64,000 bases of DNA from Phascolomyces articulosus (taxonomy: Eukaryota > Mucoromycota > Mucoromycetes > Mucorales > Lichtheimiaceae): the NCBI GenBank assembly GCA_025677815.1, contig JAIXMP010000003.1, forward strand, positions 1,488,001 through 1,552,000. Reading direction: 5' to 3'. Both the position numbers and the translations under genes were made by a program. Below are positions 14,244 through 26,532 of this stretch, one piece after another (within the stretch, counting starts at the first letter, position 1; each line of letters opens with the position of its first letter). The notes under the pieces were generated by a model. It was not told the origin of the DNA. It searched no databases and worked only from the letters and a program-made list of their open reading frames with translations.

Positions 14244-14929
14244 TCGGAATTAAATTCAAGTATTATTATCATCACGTAATTCTGCAATAACAACAACAAA
14301 AAAAAAAGGTACTTTATTTTTGCCTCGTCAGATCATCATCAAAAAAAAAAAAGAGTTTCATCTTTAGGAGGTTTGCATATTTTTTTGGGGGGGGAGGGAA
14401 GAGGAAGAAAAGTACAGATGAGAAGGATGAAGTTTGAAAGGGGGTGGTTTTTGTGTAAAAATTTATTCTTCTATATGATTTTTTTTTTTACCTTGTCGGA
14501 TCAATGTGCCGGGTTTATATTCGCTTATATGGAAACCATAAAGTTGCACCCAAAAAAAAGAAAAGAAAAAGGTGGATTTTATGTGTGACAATGTCTAAAG
14601 AAATAAAATGATAATAATAATAATAATAATAAAAATAAAGAGGAAAATGAATGATGATGACGACTGCAGCTAATTTTTTTGTGTAGCTTCTCTTTTAATA
14701 AAGGAAGAACTCTATAACAACAACGTGATGTAAGCCAATCAAGTCTGTGTGCGAAAATTGACAATTGAAATTTTTGATATAAAAAGGTCCATGATTTTCT
14801 TCAAACGGTCAGACCCAAAATCTATTTTACCTTCTATTCTCTTTTCACCTGTTTTTATTATTATTACTATTTCTATTGATTATACTTCTTCATTATCTTT
14901 TTTCTCTTTTCTTTATATAATTTCATATC

Positions 14930-16371
14930 ATGAACTTTAATTCTATTCCTACCACTACTACTTTTAATGACATGTCATTTACTGTCGATGCTACTACTGC
15001 TATTTTCCCTTCTCATCAACAAGCACCTGAATCTTTTTTAAACCAACAACTTTCCACAACGAGTGATACAGATAACATGTCTGTGCACACAGTATCTAAT
15101 CATCATCAACAACCTCTTTCAAACTATTATCAACAATTTCTCGAAGATCAACTTGTTATGCCACCTACTCTTCCTTCGGCTCCAACATCTGTTACTTCCA
15201 ATACGAATAACAAGGATAATAACAAGAAAAAACCCAAGAGAAAACAAGTAAAAAATGCTTGTGGTAAGTTTAATTTGGGAATTAAAAAAATCAATCCACT
15301 TTTTTTTTTTGTTTCACAAACGAAATTTTCTTACGTGATTCTCCTTGACACTAAATCTCCGCTATTTTCTTATTTGTTATTTTAGTGAATTGTCAAAAAG
15401 CATGCAAGAAATGTGATGATGGAAGAGCTTGTCAACGTTGTATTAAATTAGGTCTTACTGCTACTTGTGTTGATTCTCCTCGTAAAGAACGAAGAAAAGG
15501 TATTAAACGTGGTCCTTATAAGAAACGTCAACCTCGTGCTGAACAAAAACAAGTTCAACAACAACAACAAGAAAAGGAAAACGTACAAGTACCACCTATC
15601 GAACAACCTCAATGTAAAGTTTGAGATATTTTTATCTTATTTACTATTTAAATTATAAAACTAAAAAACTAATCAATCCACTTTCCTCTCCCCCCCCAAC
15701 CCAATCATTTAATAGTAATGCTTCACACAACAACAGAATGGTATGACCGGGGTTCATCTTCCGCATCAAGTCCTGTTTCTTCACTTGCATCATCATGGAA
15801 CAATCAACAACAATCTTTTGTTATTACAGAACAACAAGATTCTTTATTTGGTACTGGTCACTTTTTGGAACAACCTTGTTATCCAGTCACTACTACTACT
15901 ACTACTACTACTATGAATAGTACCAATGAACAACAACAACCTACATTATTCATTTCAACCAACAATAATACGATTCAATATTCTTCTGATGATGGATTGG
16001 TGAGTCAACAACAACAACAATCCCCTTCCATTTCATCTTCTACTGCACATTCTCCTTGTTCTCCCGCCACCCCACCACCACCTGTTATCAACACCCCACT
16101 TCCCATTGTTCCATCTCAAAAATCATATTCTCAACAAGTTGCTCTCCTTCAAAAACAGCAACAACGTACAATGGAGCAACAAAAAATGATTGAACAACAA
16201 ATTGCACTTTCAATGCAACAACAACAACAACAGGAACAACAACAATTACTTTTTGAAAAACAACAAGAACAATATCAACAACATTATCTTTCCATGGGAC
16301 AATTCAATATGAATATGAATGTTGTTCCAACAACCATGAATGATCCTTCATCTTGGCAATTCTTTCTATAA
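14930..16371 (+). CDS. Zn(II)2Cys6 transcription factor
   Basis: Exons 14930-15263, 15386-15613 and 15716-16371 join in phase to give 405 residues. A Ser/Thr/Gln/Asn-rich N-terminus leads into a basic stretch (KKKPKRKQVKNAC) and the zinc cluster at about residues 111-140. Cys spacing is C-x2-C-x6-C-x5-C-x2-C-x8-C, the fungal Zn2Cys6 pattern, with one extra Cys inside the x6 loop ('QKACKK'). A basic linker, 'RKERRKGIKRGPYKKR', follows. The C-terminal half is Gln-rich with long Q runs and no fungal-specific middle homology region that I can recognise. It should bind DNA in the nucleus as a regulator; its targets are unknown. Intron 1 splits the codon just after the first cluster Cys. The start is the first ATG after a TTTATATAA stretch. 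Confidence 0.88.
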
Positions 16372-17163
16372 GCACATTTTATAATAATTAATTAATTTTT
16401 GTATATATACAACAACAACAACATCATACTCTCATCATCCATTTATATCATATTACTACACTATTTTTATTATTTATTCTCACACACACTTCTTAATTAC
16501 TACTACTATTATTGCATACCAAAAAAAAAAACAAACAAAAAACAAACAAAAAAAAATTACACACAACACACATATAACTCCCCCAACCCATCCCATCCGT
16601 TTATTATTATTATATTTTTAGTATTTTCCACATTCCACTCCCAAAAAGAAAAAATTACTTACCGTTTTCTTTCGTTTCTATACAACTTTCCATTTTCTTA
16701 TACACAAAATTATTTATATATTCTTTTTTATATTATTATGCATTTAAAAATTCATTTCTACATCATTTAAAAAAAATAGTGCTTGCACTTTTTTTTTTTT
16801 TTTCCAACCATCATGCCCCGATTTCTTTTATTTTTAGAATAATATTATACATCATATAAAAAAAAAGCCATTCCTCTCCACCCCCCCTTTTTTTTTAACT
16901 TAGAATAATTTTTTAGTACTATGGTTTATACAATAATAATAATAATAATAACAATAATCATTTTTCATTCTCATTCAATTCATTTAATTCATTTGTCTAT
17001 TAAGAAATAGAATATATTATTATTATTGCTCATATATTAATCTTCGTCATCATCCATCATCATCCGTACTACATTAGATATATAAATATATATATATATG
17101 TTTTTTATTGTTCCTGTTTACTTGCATGTGAAAATTTTATGATCTTTATATTGGTAGTAGTGT

Positions 17164-17166
<3 letters not shown>

Positions 17167-17201
<35 letters not shown>
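17167..17201. repeat. (AT)n microsatellite
   Basis: A pure AT dinucleotide run of about 35 bp. Confidence 0.85.
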
Positions 17202-17204
<3 letters not shown>

Positions 17205-20200
17205 ATATTAGAAAAAAAAGGTGATTTATTATGGATGATTTCTCATCGTGATTTAGTAGTAATTCATTAGAATACATAAAAGTGATTGACAACTTTTAGT
17301 TTCCCAGTAGTTAGGTTTTTTTTTTTTAGAAAAAAAATATATAATTTTCTATGCAAATGAAATCATCCAACAGCTCCTGTATTATGCATGTACAATGAGA
17401 TAATTGTGAATATAAATTATCTCAACATGCTTCATGTTCTGATTTTCTTTGGCTATCATGTTTACTGCAGGCATTTTAAGGAGCAACTTTTTTTTTGATA
17501 TACCATACAACAATCTGGATCGTAAAAAAAATATTCATGACTGAAAAAGAAACGCCCAACAACAACTAAATTGTTTACAAAAAGAAGATGGAGAATATTT
17601 GATGTATGTAAAAAAAAAAAATCCTCCTTCTTTTTACTATGATCACCAAAAGAGAAAAAAAAATTGATTTGATTCATTCAACTACAAAAAAAGATACAAG
17701 GAACAATTATAATTAACGATAGCTTCTAGCAAGTTATTTTTTATTATTGTTAATTAATGGATGATTTATTATTGTTATCATCCAATATATCACTATGACT
17801 ATATATTTTCATTAGGATGGTGATGACTTTTAAACAACACATCATTATTCGTAACTATTTTACTTAATCATCTATACTTACGTACCCACTCATTTTTTTT
17901 GTTTTTGAATGGCCTGGAAGGAGGGAGAGGGGGGTTTAGAATCACCATCATTAGTTACTTTTTCCGAATCTTACATCGATCCGATCATCCTACGTCATTT
18001 GAATGTCTTACATCCACTTTTATTCAGAACTTAATTCCTTTCCCCTCCACCACGTAATGCTTTTGAGGAAGGGGGAAAAAACAACCCCTCCTCCAAAACA
18101 ACAACAACAGTTTTATTTTTACAAACCAGAGGAACTTTAAAAAACAACAACAACTAGAGTATGTATAAGAAGAAGAATATCATCTATATAACTTTAGAAA
18201 TTCTCTTTTTCAATAGGATGTGTATACCATGGATTAAATTAGTGTGAGGGACATCTTTCCTTAAAAGGATTCTTTGTTGAACATGAAATGATGTAATGTC
18301 AAAGAAGATCGATGGGAACTTTTTTTTTTTTTTTTTTTACTTCTTCTTAAAAAACACATAATATAATATAATATATAGTACCACTTTTATGGATCTGCAC
18401 GTGTAGTACTAAAAAAAATACGATACTGTTCTTTAAATCAACCCCATTCAAAAGTACTCTTTTGCGTGGGAATACATGAATCAAAAAAACTTGATTTTCG
18501 ATGACATGCATTTTTTTTTTGTTTTTGTTTTCGATAAGATCATGACTGTCATATTACCTTATTATCAATATCCCTTCTTTTTATCATATACACCAAGAAT
18601 ATTTGTTAAGAAGTAGTAGTAGTAGTAGTGATATAATATCACATAATAAAATATGAATAAAGAAGTTTTAAAACTATATAGCCTTTTTTATTTATTTATT
18701 AATGTTATCATGTAATGTAGTACGAACATCACCATCACCCGTGGATCATTAAATTAATAATATTTATATATAGGTGTGGGTAGTAGGATTCTTCCTTAGA
18801 TAATGAATAAATAATGGTTCTCTCTTTAGTACGTATCTTATTTTTGAGTTATGTTAGTAGATATAATAATAAAAAAAAATACTGTACCACTGTGGGAATT
18901 CTTCTTGTCAAATCAGCCAGCATTTTTTATATTTCTTTTTGGTATATTATATAACAGTATAGCTTTGAGTTTATAGGATGATGAAATGACCTCCTTTTGA
19001 ATATCACACCAACAAAAAAGAAGTTACAATAATAGGACGATTACTCATCTAATCTATAACATAGTAAGATTATATTAATAACAACCAGCTTTATAATATT
19101 TTATATTCTTAACTCTAAAATATAAATAGCCTTTTTTTTTGTACATTATCTAGATAAAAGGTAGTACATCATCATCCCTCTTTTTTCTTTTTCTTTTTTT
19201 TTTTTTTACTCCCAGCACGAATACCTTGAACCAAAAAAAAGTGTACCTGAAAACTTTATTAATTCGTCCTATTATTTGTTGCGTAGTGCTATTATCTATT
19301 AGTTAGTAATAAACAGCCTGATAAAGGTCAAGTACTGCATATATATATTGGAAAGTTAACAATAACTGAATGATGAATTGTAAAAAAAAATCTTACCCTT
19401 TGTTTTCTGTATTATTGTCTTCAATGATAGATTAGGATGAATTGCTTTTCGAGACTATCCTTACACATATTTAATTATACACATTATAACTATAATAGCT
19501 TCCTTGTTCAAGGCTTTTCATTCTTTTTTCTTCTTCTTATGGATATAATCCCTCTTATCAATGAAAAATTTGGATATGGAAAACACCCTCTCATCTGCAT
19601 AATAACAGATGTATTTTTTTTCAATAAGGTAAACTTAGTCACCAAGTTAATACCTATTTTCTATACAGACATTAAACATTTCTTTTTCACCGTTATTTCC
19701 ATAGTCACTAAAAATAAGCGTTACCATTAAATTGTATTTTAATCTATTATCCATTACTTTTTTTCAAATGGGGTCGATCCATTGTTCTCGTGAGAAGGGG
19801 ATATAAAGTCATTCTCCAAAATAGGAAATTGGTACCCCTCATGGATCAACCACACTCACATCAAACTTTTTGTTTGTTTTCAAGTGCCACAAAAACATGA
19901 TAATTCCACTTTTTTTATTTGTTTATAAACCACTGTTATTTATTGACTTGTAAATATAAATAATTACATAATTGTTGATGTTTTTTGGGCGTAAATTATA
20001 TTTTAGATAATTATATAAAAAAAGGATTCTATTATAATAAAAGAACCTCGTTTAATATATCATGTAAAAAACTCATGTCACACGAAAAAGTTTACCTGTT
20101 TTTTTTTATTTATTTTTGAGCGAGTAACACGAGTAACGCTTTAATTAAATTATTTTTAAAGTAGTTTTTGTTTTGTTCTTGCTCTTTTCATATTCTTATT

Positions 20201-20869
20201 GGGAATACTAAATAATTTCAACGAAATCAAAGATGAATCTTTCATTTGTATTCTCTAATTCATTTAATCCTATCAGAATAAACAAGTAGTACAATAATGA
20301 AATAAAGTAGTATATGCGATCAAATCCAGAATTCAGAAGTGAAACCAGGCATGTTCTTTTTTTTATTAATTAATTATTGTGATGTGGATTACTTGAATTA
20401 CCAGGATTATTATTATTTACACGAGCTTTTGACAAAAAAATAAGTAATTTAAAAAAAGAATGTGCCTTTATAGTATTTATATCTGCTAATATATTTTATT
20501 ATGATGGTTTAATGAAATAGTCCAAAAGATCACTTAATTGCTGTTCTTACATTCATTCTTAATGGTTTCTTTGAATTTGGCACAGTATATAAAAAAAATG
20601 ACAATGTAAATTTTTATAAGTGTATAAGGAACTCCTATGAGATCCAATTCCTACTTTGTTGCACACTCATAAATGTTGTATTTATGAACAATACAGACAG
20701 GATCATACTGTTGTTGTGCTTGGATAGAACAATGATGTTATTTATTTGGAGAATCTCAGTAATCAAAAAAAAAAAATACTCAACATAAATATGATAGAAA
20801 TCAGATTCATTTAAAGATGGGATTTAGTAATCAAATTTTTACAGACAAAAAAATGTATATATTGTCGTC

Positions 20870-21022
20870 AAATAACATATATATAATATATCATGACGGC
20901 CATCATCAAAGGTGAAAAGGTTATCAGCTGGATCAGGGCAACAAGCGAGTAGATGCTGTGGTGGGAGATATATACATGATAGCAAAGTAGGCTCTAATAA
21001 AAATACAAAGTGTGCAGTATAT
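20870..21022 (-). pseudogene. possible gene relic, family unknown
   Basis: On the minus strand a frame open from about 21022 reads with balanced, protein-like composition ('PPQHLLACCPDPADN' then 'LFTFDDGRHDI') before degenerating into TA-rich sequence. The GC content is visibly above its surroundings. No start codon or splice sites define a gene, and I do not recognise the family. It could be an eroded exon or transposon fragment. Confidence 0.25.
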
Positions 21023-21502
21023 TAGTTGGTGGGATAAGAACATATATATGCAAGTCTTCTTTTTTTAGTAAAATATAATTCACAATGTACACGTGTTTAA
21101 CATTGAGCCATCTGGATCGATTCATCCATTTATTAAATTATTGGAGACACTTACCGGATTAGAATGAGTAATTATATGGGCTATAAATTCCAGTTTATGA
21201 AACATAGAGTGAGTGTTCAAGGTGTACCTGGAAAAATTAAACCTAGTACTACACACAGTAATATAGTTACCGTTTATTATTATTACCCTGACTTTTCGCC
21301 AAAGCAATAGCATGTTTCAAATCATTATTATTATTATAAATAACTTTTCTAGTAATGTCATATATAAAACTTAAAAAGTTAAAGAAGAATTTCATTGAGC
21401 TGGCAGTTTCTTTGCATATATTGAGAGGTACCAGTTTAACGAGTTGTTGTTACTGTTGTCCTGTAGAATACATATCATTCAATTTCTTGGCTATATGATA
21501 TT

Positions 21503-21553
21503 CTTCTCCGAAGATCACCCGGTGTAATTTATCAAATCCGGATTTCGGAGAAG
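21503..21553. repeat. inverted repeat with 10-bp perfect arms
   Basis: CTTCTCCGAA at 21503 and its exact complement TTCGGAGAAG at 21544 flank a loop of about 31 bases that also has partly complementary ends (ACCCGG versus ATCCGG). It lies 1.4 kb before Kelch copy A. It may be an RNA hairpin or a paired CCG/CGG site for a zinc-cluster regulator; this is speculation. Confidence 0.45.
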
Positions 21554-21631
21554 TCTACTATATGGTTTAGAAGCAATTTTTTTTTTTTTGAAAAATGATT
21601 CTTGTGTATCAAAAACTATTATCGAAGCTAA

Positions 21632-21846
21632 ACTCGATCGCTTCTAACATCTTATAAATGCCAAAAGAATTCTTCTAAAAATAGGAAAGTTACGTGGCTT
21701 GAAACTGGTACTTGTACTGATGTACTGTCTTTTTACTTGGATTACACACAGAGTGGCTGGGGTATAGACACTCATTTTTAGATCTATTTAGACAAGATTT
21801 GGTGGCACCCTGTTGAACCCCTAAAGAAAATACTTCAAGGAAATTA
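21632..21846 (+). pseudogene. possible gene relic interrupted by a stop
   Basis: A single frame reads as plausible protein on both sides of a TAG at 21779: 'KVTWLETGTCTDVLSFY', 'LDYTQSGWGIDTHF', stop, then 'IYLDKIWWHPVEPLKKILQG'. Composition differs from the Lys/Asn/Ile-rich noise around it. I do not recognise the family; a transposase or glycosyltransferase remnant are guesses only. Confidence 0.25.
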
Positions 21847-22836
21847 TTAACGCGATTGTATACGTATCCCTTTAAAAACCGTCTTTAAAAAAATAATTTT
21901 TTATTTGAATGGATTCAATAGTGAATACGATGATGTTCAATCGAAAGAAAAAGAATAGATAGTTTCACCTGGTCCTTTTATTGTTATATAGATTTACTTC
22001 TTTTTTTATATATATCTAGATTCAATGTGAATAGAATAACTTTTCAAGTGTTGTGTTATTGGTCAACAGGATCATTATTAAACCATTTTGTTTGCAAAGC
22101 AATAGAGAGCATAGAAAAATTCTTACCAAAATAGGTTAACACCAAATCTTGATGAACAAGCTTTTCTTGGATAGAACGATTTTTTTTTAACAGTGAGTCA
22201 AATATATCTTAAAAAAGAATTTTTTTTTCTAGTGGGCCATTAAAAGAAGTAAATTCTGAATGTCTAAAAAATAGTTGTAATACGCATAAAAAATATGCAG
22301 TTGTTACATATATTGTGATTTGCAAATGGATGAAGAATGGTTAGTATACCATTACTTTGGTTTGATATAAAACAACGGAAGGGAACTTGAAAAAAAAAGA
22401 ATGACATTTTTTTTTATTGTACCAGAAAATTATATAACCCAAATCAAAAATATCTAAAATGGGAAATATACACCCTGTGTCCGTCAGTCACATATCAAGT
22501 GCCACGCACGGAAAAATAAATTATATTACTCCAGCTTTCTGTTTTTTTTTAGTTAGTTTTTTTTTTTTTTTTTTTGCTGGAGATCTTCCATCATTCTAGT
22601 TTTGATTTGTCAATAAAACAAGTAAATCCTATCTTTTGTATTAAAAGTTATTTTAATTATAATGAAAATAAAAGAAACATCTAATAATACAATAAGCAAC
22701 AAAAATTATTAATGACTTTTTGATTGTAAAAGCATGGATGTTGGGGTAATCATTTTTTGTTTTGTGAAGATGATGAAGTTATGAAAGAAAGATGCTATAA
22801 TTTTATAATACTACTTGCAGTTCGTGTTACATAAAA

Positions 22837-22856
22837 GGTCTCAGAACTTGTATGGG
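22837..22856 (+). promoter_or_regulatory. degenerate array promoter element upstream of copy A
   Basis: GGTCTCAGAACTTGTATGG lies 127 bp before the copy A start. It aligns with GGCTTAGATTAC...TATATGG 134 bp before copy B, and with the GGCTTAGTTTT element of copies C to E. The match is weak and the role is inferred from position. Confidence 0.35.
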
Positions 22857-22963
22857 GAAACACGAGGAAAACATCAGATTTAATTATTAGGTTTTTGGGA
22901 GATCCATTCGATGTTCTTTTTTCTTTCATTCCTTTATTATATATTATTATTATTATTATTACA

Positions 22964-25689
22964 ATGTTATTCATATCTTTATCAAAAGCAAGAAGGTTTT
23001 CTTCTTTATTATCACTAACATCTTTGGGATTCTTATTATTATCAACAACAACACAACAAATTTATGCAATCAGACCAGAATCTAGGGGTGAAGCAGGTAC
23101 CTCTTTTTTTTTTTTTTTTACAAGTAACAATTGTTATGGTTAAAAAAGAAAATCAATTCATAAGAAAATCATCTCATATTATATTTATTCTTTTACACAA
23201 GAATGTGTTTTTATGTCAACATCTGCAAGTATATTTTGTTACGGTGGACAAATTATTGAAGGATCAGAGAATTTCAGTGAATTAACCCCCACATCTGTTC
23301 TTGGGGATGTATTTATTACGTTAAAACTATCAAAAGATATGGATATTCATACTATCGAAGATGCCTGGGAACGACTACCAGATGTCGGACCCAATTCATT
23401 TTTTGCATTTGAAGCAGTATCTGATCAAGGCCTTATCTTTATGGATGGTGGTCGAGGTGCAGATAATGGTGGTCAAACACTTGCTCGCTATAAAGCAACA
23501 CTTTACAACACAGAGACAAATGACTGGTCGACTGATACAGCAGGGAGAGGTGGCGCAATGGTGTACGTTCTAAATAATTATTGAATCAAAATTATTATTT
23601 CTTTTCTTATTATTCTATTGCTATTGTGACACCATAATAACTTGAACGTACATTGCGTATTTTTTGTTTTCATATATTTATTTTATCATGGTATAAAAAC
23701 AATCATGGACAACTTTAATAATAATAGACAATCACACGCAGCTGTACTTGGAAAAGATAATAACACAATTTATATCTGGGGTGGCTTCAGGTAAAGAAAA
23801 AAAATTTCAATCGCTACCTATTATGCCTGGTTAATAGGAAAAGGAAATTGTTATTAATAACGAGCAATAATAATGGCCTCAACTTGTAATAGGGACAAAA
23901 ATACTGGTTTACTAACTGGAACTGGATACGAATTATCATTGGATATGTACATGTTCGACGTTAGAGTAAGTTAATAAGATTCAATTGCTCGTTTATTATC
24001 TCTAATCAATATATAACATTCAAAAAAAATGAAAATCTAATTTTTTTAAAATAAAACTACTACATTAAAAAACTAGAATTCACAATGGACGAGCAAAAAC
24101 CCAGTAGAGACCTTGGAGGATGCACGAGTTTATCATCGAGCAGTTCGTGTTGATTCCTCTATATATTATATTGGTGGCACCTATCCAACATCGATACCAA
24201 ATAATCATATAGATGCACCAATGAATAAAATTCCAGTTTATGAAACTGATACTGGTACTTGGCGTACTGAAAATATACCCGGACAGTTAATGCCCAGTCC
24301 AAGAGTTGGACACACAGTAAATTTCAGTACGTTGTTAATTTTTTTTCTTATTATTAGCATGATGTTGGTTCTACTAGATCATAATACTACGTCCTATATT
24401 ATCATCAAAAATAAGAGTTATAACATATATAATAACAAATCTTTAAACATATTTATTAATATCTTGTTGTCTCTCTCTATAAATATAGTACCAAATACAG
24501 GCGAAATTGTATTGATTGGTGGACGGGCTCCTAGTAAGTAGCGATTTCGTTTATGTAAAAATCTAATTATAACATTCTATATCTAATTAATAATAAACTT
24601 TTTATATACCAATATTAATACATTATTAGTGAACAGCAACAACAATAACACTGTCTTTCGAGAAGACTATTTCTATATACTCCAAACGCGTGGTGAAAAA
24701 TCATGGAGTACAAAAACAATTAATAACCAACAAGGCGCTAGTTTTAATGGCAACGGAATATATGATCACTCTGGTACGTCAATAACTTTTTTTTATATGA
24801 TTGATGGAATAAATACGTTTAACTTTTCTTACAATGATTTTTTTTTTACTAACCCTTATTTCTTTTATTACTCTTTCTCTAATTATTTTATGACACGACG
24901 TTATATATATATTACCTTTTTTTTTAAAGCCGTACTTGTTGGAGACGACTTATTTGTCATGTTTGGCAGTTTTCTCGATGCGACTAGTAACAAAATTGTT
25001 TCAAATAATATATTGATATTAGATGTCAATGAATGGTCATGGGTTTCTTCCGTGAAAGCCGTGACACCTATATCTCAATCCACCAAAGACGGCGATGACG
25101 ATTCATCGGAAGGTGATGATGGTACAACAGGCAATGGTGGTAGTAACAAGAGCACAGGGAAAATAGCTGGTGCTGTAGTAGGCAGTGTAGTTGGACTTGT
25201 TACTATTGCTGGAGCAGTTTTATTTTTTATTCGTAAACAGTCAGGTCGCACACATCATAAAGAAGATGGGTACATTTCCAATAATAATGATGATGAAAAG
25301 GCTCATGCAGATGATCCACCTCAGTACAACTATCCCGAAAAACAAGAAGTTCAGATATTACCACCGAATGCAGTTCATTGTAAGTAGAATTATTTTCAAT
25401 TAAATGGAAAATAAGTATATTGTACTTGATAGATAAAATTCCTGTTCATCATAATTTCTATAAATATACTAAACCACCTTTGATCATATATTTTTATATT
25501 TTATTTCAAGCTCGTAATGGTAGCTTAGAACCACCTTATCTTCTAAATAATGCAACATCATGGCAAAACAGACTAACGCTAGAGAGTATAGAAAAGCCAA
25601 ATCTTACCGAAGAACCGGAAAGTAGCAATAACCCTGCCAATCAAGTACTGCGAATTGTGATGACTCCAGTTAAACCTGATGCAGTATAA
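22964..25689 (+). CDS. Kelch-propeller receptor-like membrane protein, copy A
   Basis: Nine exons (22964-23096, 23202-23562, 23728-23790, 23893-23965, 24077-24326, 24489-24533, 24630-24773, 24930-25379, 25511-25689) join in phase to 565 residues. Residues 1 to about 38 form a signal peptide. A conserved Cys pair ('ECVF', 'FCYGG') opens the propeller, whose blades show Gly-Gly motifs ('CYGGQ', 'MDGGRG', 'IWGGF', 'YYIGGTY', 'LIGGR'), as in Kelch/galactose-oxidase-type folds. A Ser/Gly/Asp-rich stalk leads to a helix at about 433-455 ('IAGAVVGSVVGLVTIAGAVL') with basic residues after it. The tail has PPQY and ends 'VMTPVKPDAV'. Orientation is extracellular propeller and cytoplasmic tail, so a surface sensor or adhesion role is likely, but the ligand is unknown. 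The start was chosen because it begins the hydrophobic signal. It is first in the tandem array. Confidence 0.82.
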
Positions 25690-26037
25690 ATAATAATGGT
25701 ACAAGATTGATAATATTGAATAGCATATACGTATACACTATCATTATTACGTATGACATTTCCCAAGTTTCCAAAACAATGTAATTTTATTAAAGACATT
25801 GGTATTCCAACATGAATGGGTGGAATTATTACCATTTTTTTTCTTCTGTTGATCAGAAAAAGAATATATATTTATCCTTTAATAATTATTATAATAATAA
25901 CCAACAACAACAATTGCAAAATATTCATAGAACTCATGTACTTTGTAATAAATTTTATATTTGATACCTTCTTTTGACTTTGTCTCAGGAACCAAAGGAT
26001 GGTAATTTTATTGTTACACAATGTAAGGTGAATGTTT

Positions 26038-26187
26038 TTATACACAAACATGTAAGTTTGAAAACATAATACCGGGTTCACCCAAATAAAAGTTACCCAA
26101 ACCTGGAAATCTGTCATCATGCTCCAATCCCATACAAGTAACTTTTGGTAATCCATGTGCTTCCACCAGGGTTCTCTTCATCAACAT
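26038..26187 (-). CDS. unidentified small ORF or gene fragment inside the array
   Basis: From an ATG at 26187 the minus strand encodes 49 residues, including 'VEAHGLPKVTCMGLEHDD' and 'RFPGLGNFYLGEPG'. The same frame stays open upstream to 26232 ('ENSYQCNIVVNY'). Composition is protein-like and far from the AT noise, with several Gly, Pro, His and Asp codons. I do not recognise the family, and no reliable splice sites link it to other exons. It may be a fragment of an older gene trapped between two duplicates, or the last exon of a minus-strand gene. Confidence 0.35.
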   Translation of the reverse strand: MLMKRTLVEAHGLPKVTCMGLEHDDRFPGLGNFYLGEPGIMFSNLHVCV

Positions 26188-26398
26188 GTAATTAACAACA
26201 ATATTACATTGATAGGAATTTTCGTTACTGCTTTAAACTTTATTAAATCATTTTTGGTTTATAAATTACTCAACATTCAAACATGAAAAGTAGTATATAT
26301 TTATTCTTTGTTGTAAATTGAATTATGGGGAGAAAAGGCTATAATAGTTTGTCATTTTTCAAGAAAGAAATTGTTTAAATGCATGTTATACAAGGAAT

Positions 26399-26420
26399 GG
26401 CTTAGATTACTTTATATGGA
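26399..26420 (+). promoter_or_regulatory. degenerate array promoter element upstream of copy B
   Basis: GGCTTAGATTAC followed by TTTATATGG starts 134 bp before the copy B ATG. It shares GGCTTAG with the stronger elements before copies C, D and E. The assignment rests on spacing and similarity only. Confidence 0.4.
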
Positions 26421-26532
26421 AAGTGAACGATGGCTTCTCAGTGAAAGAGATCAATTATTATAATGTCCGTAATTTTCTGATTATTTCTTAGATACCTCAA
26501 CTCTTTTTTCTCTTTCTTTTTTTTTTTTGTTC

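Larger units (their letters stand above)
4885..14929. other. gene desert of about 10 kb
   Basis: I found no gene here with supportable exons on either strand. The DNA is strongly AT-rich with many A or T runs, (TAA)n and (TAT)n microsatellites (for example near 9190, 12231 and 14610) and a (TA)n tract near 14206-14243. Open frames of 60-120 codons read as low-complexity Phe, Ile, Tyr, Lys or Ser and have no family motifs. Distinct structures in it are the hairpins at 6121 and 6401 and a perfect palindrome at 12077, listed separately. It could hide non-coding RNA genes that cannot be recognised by eye. Confidence 0.5.
16372..22963. other. intergenic region of about 6.6 kb upstream of the Kelch array
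   Basis: No supportable intact gene. The region has a (TA)n tract at about 17167-17201, many homopolymers, a perfect 8-bp-arm hairpin at 17758-17784 and a longer hairpin at 21503-21553. Two patches look like decayed coding DNA (minus strand near 20880-21020, plus strand 21632-21846) and are listed separately. Confidence 0.5.
25690..26532. other. spacer between Kelch copies A and B
   Basis: The 843-bp spacer carries an A 3' flank with TAAATAATAAT, a minus-strand coding-like ORF (26038-26232) and, near 26399, a degenerate GGCTTAGA element 134 bp before the copy B start. Confidence 0.6.

Noticed and set aside
16399..16770. 123-codon plus-strand frame after the Zn2Cys6 gene
   Set aside because: Translation is Tyr/Ile/Phe/Lys simple sequence from the AT-rich 3' flank; no motif or start context.
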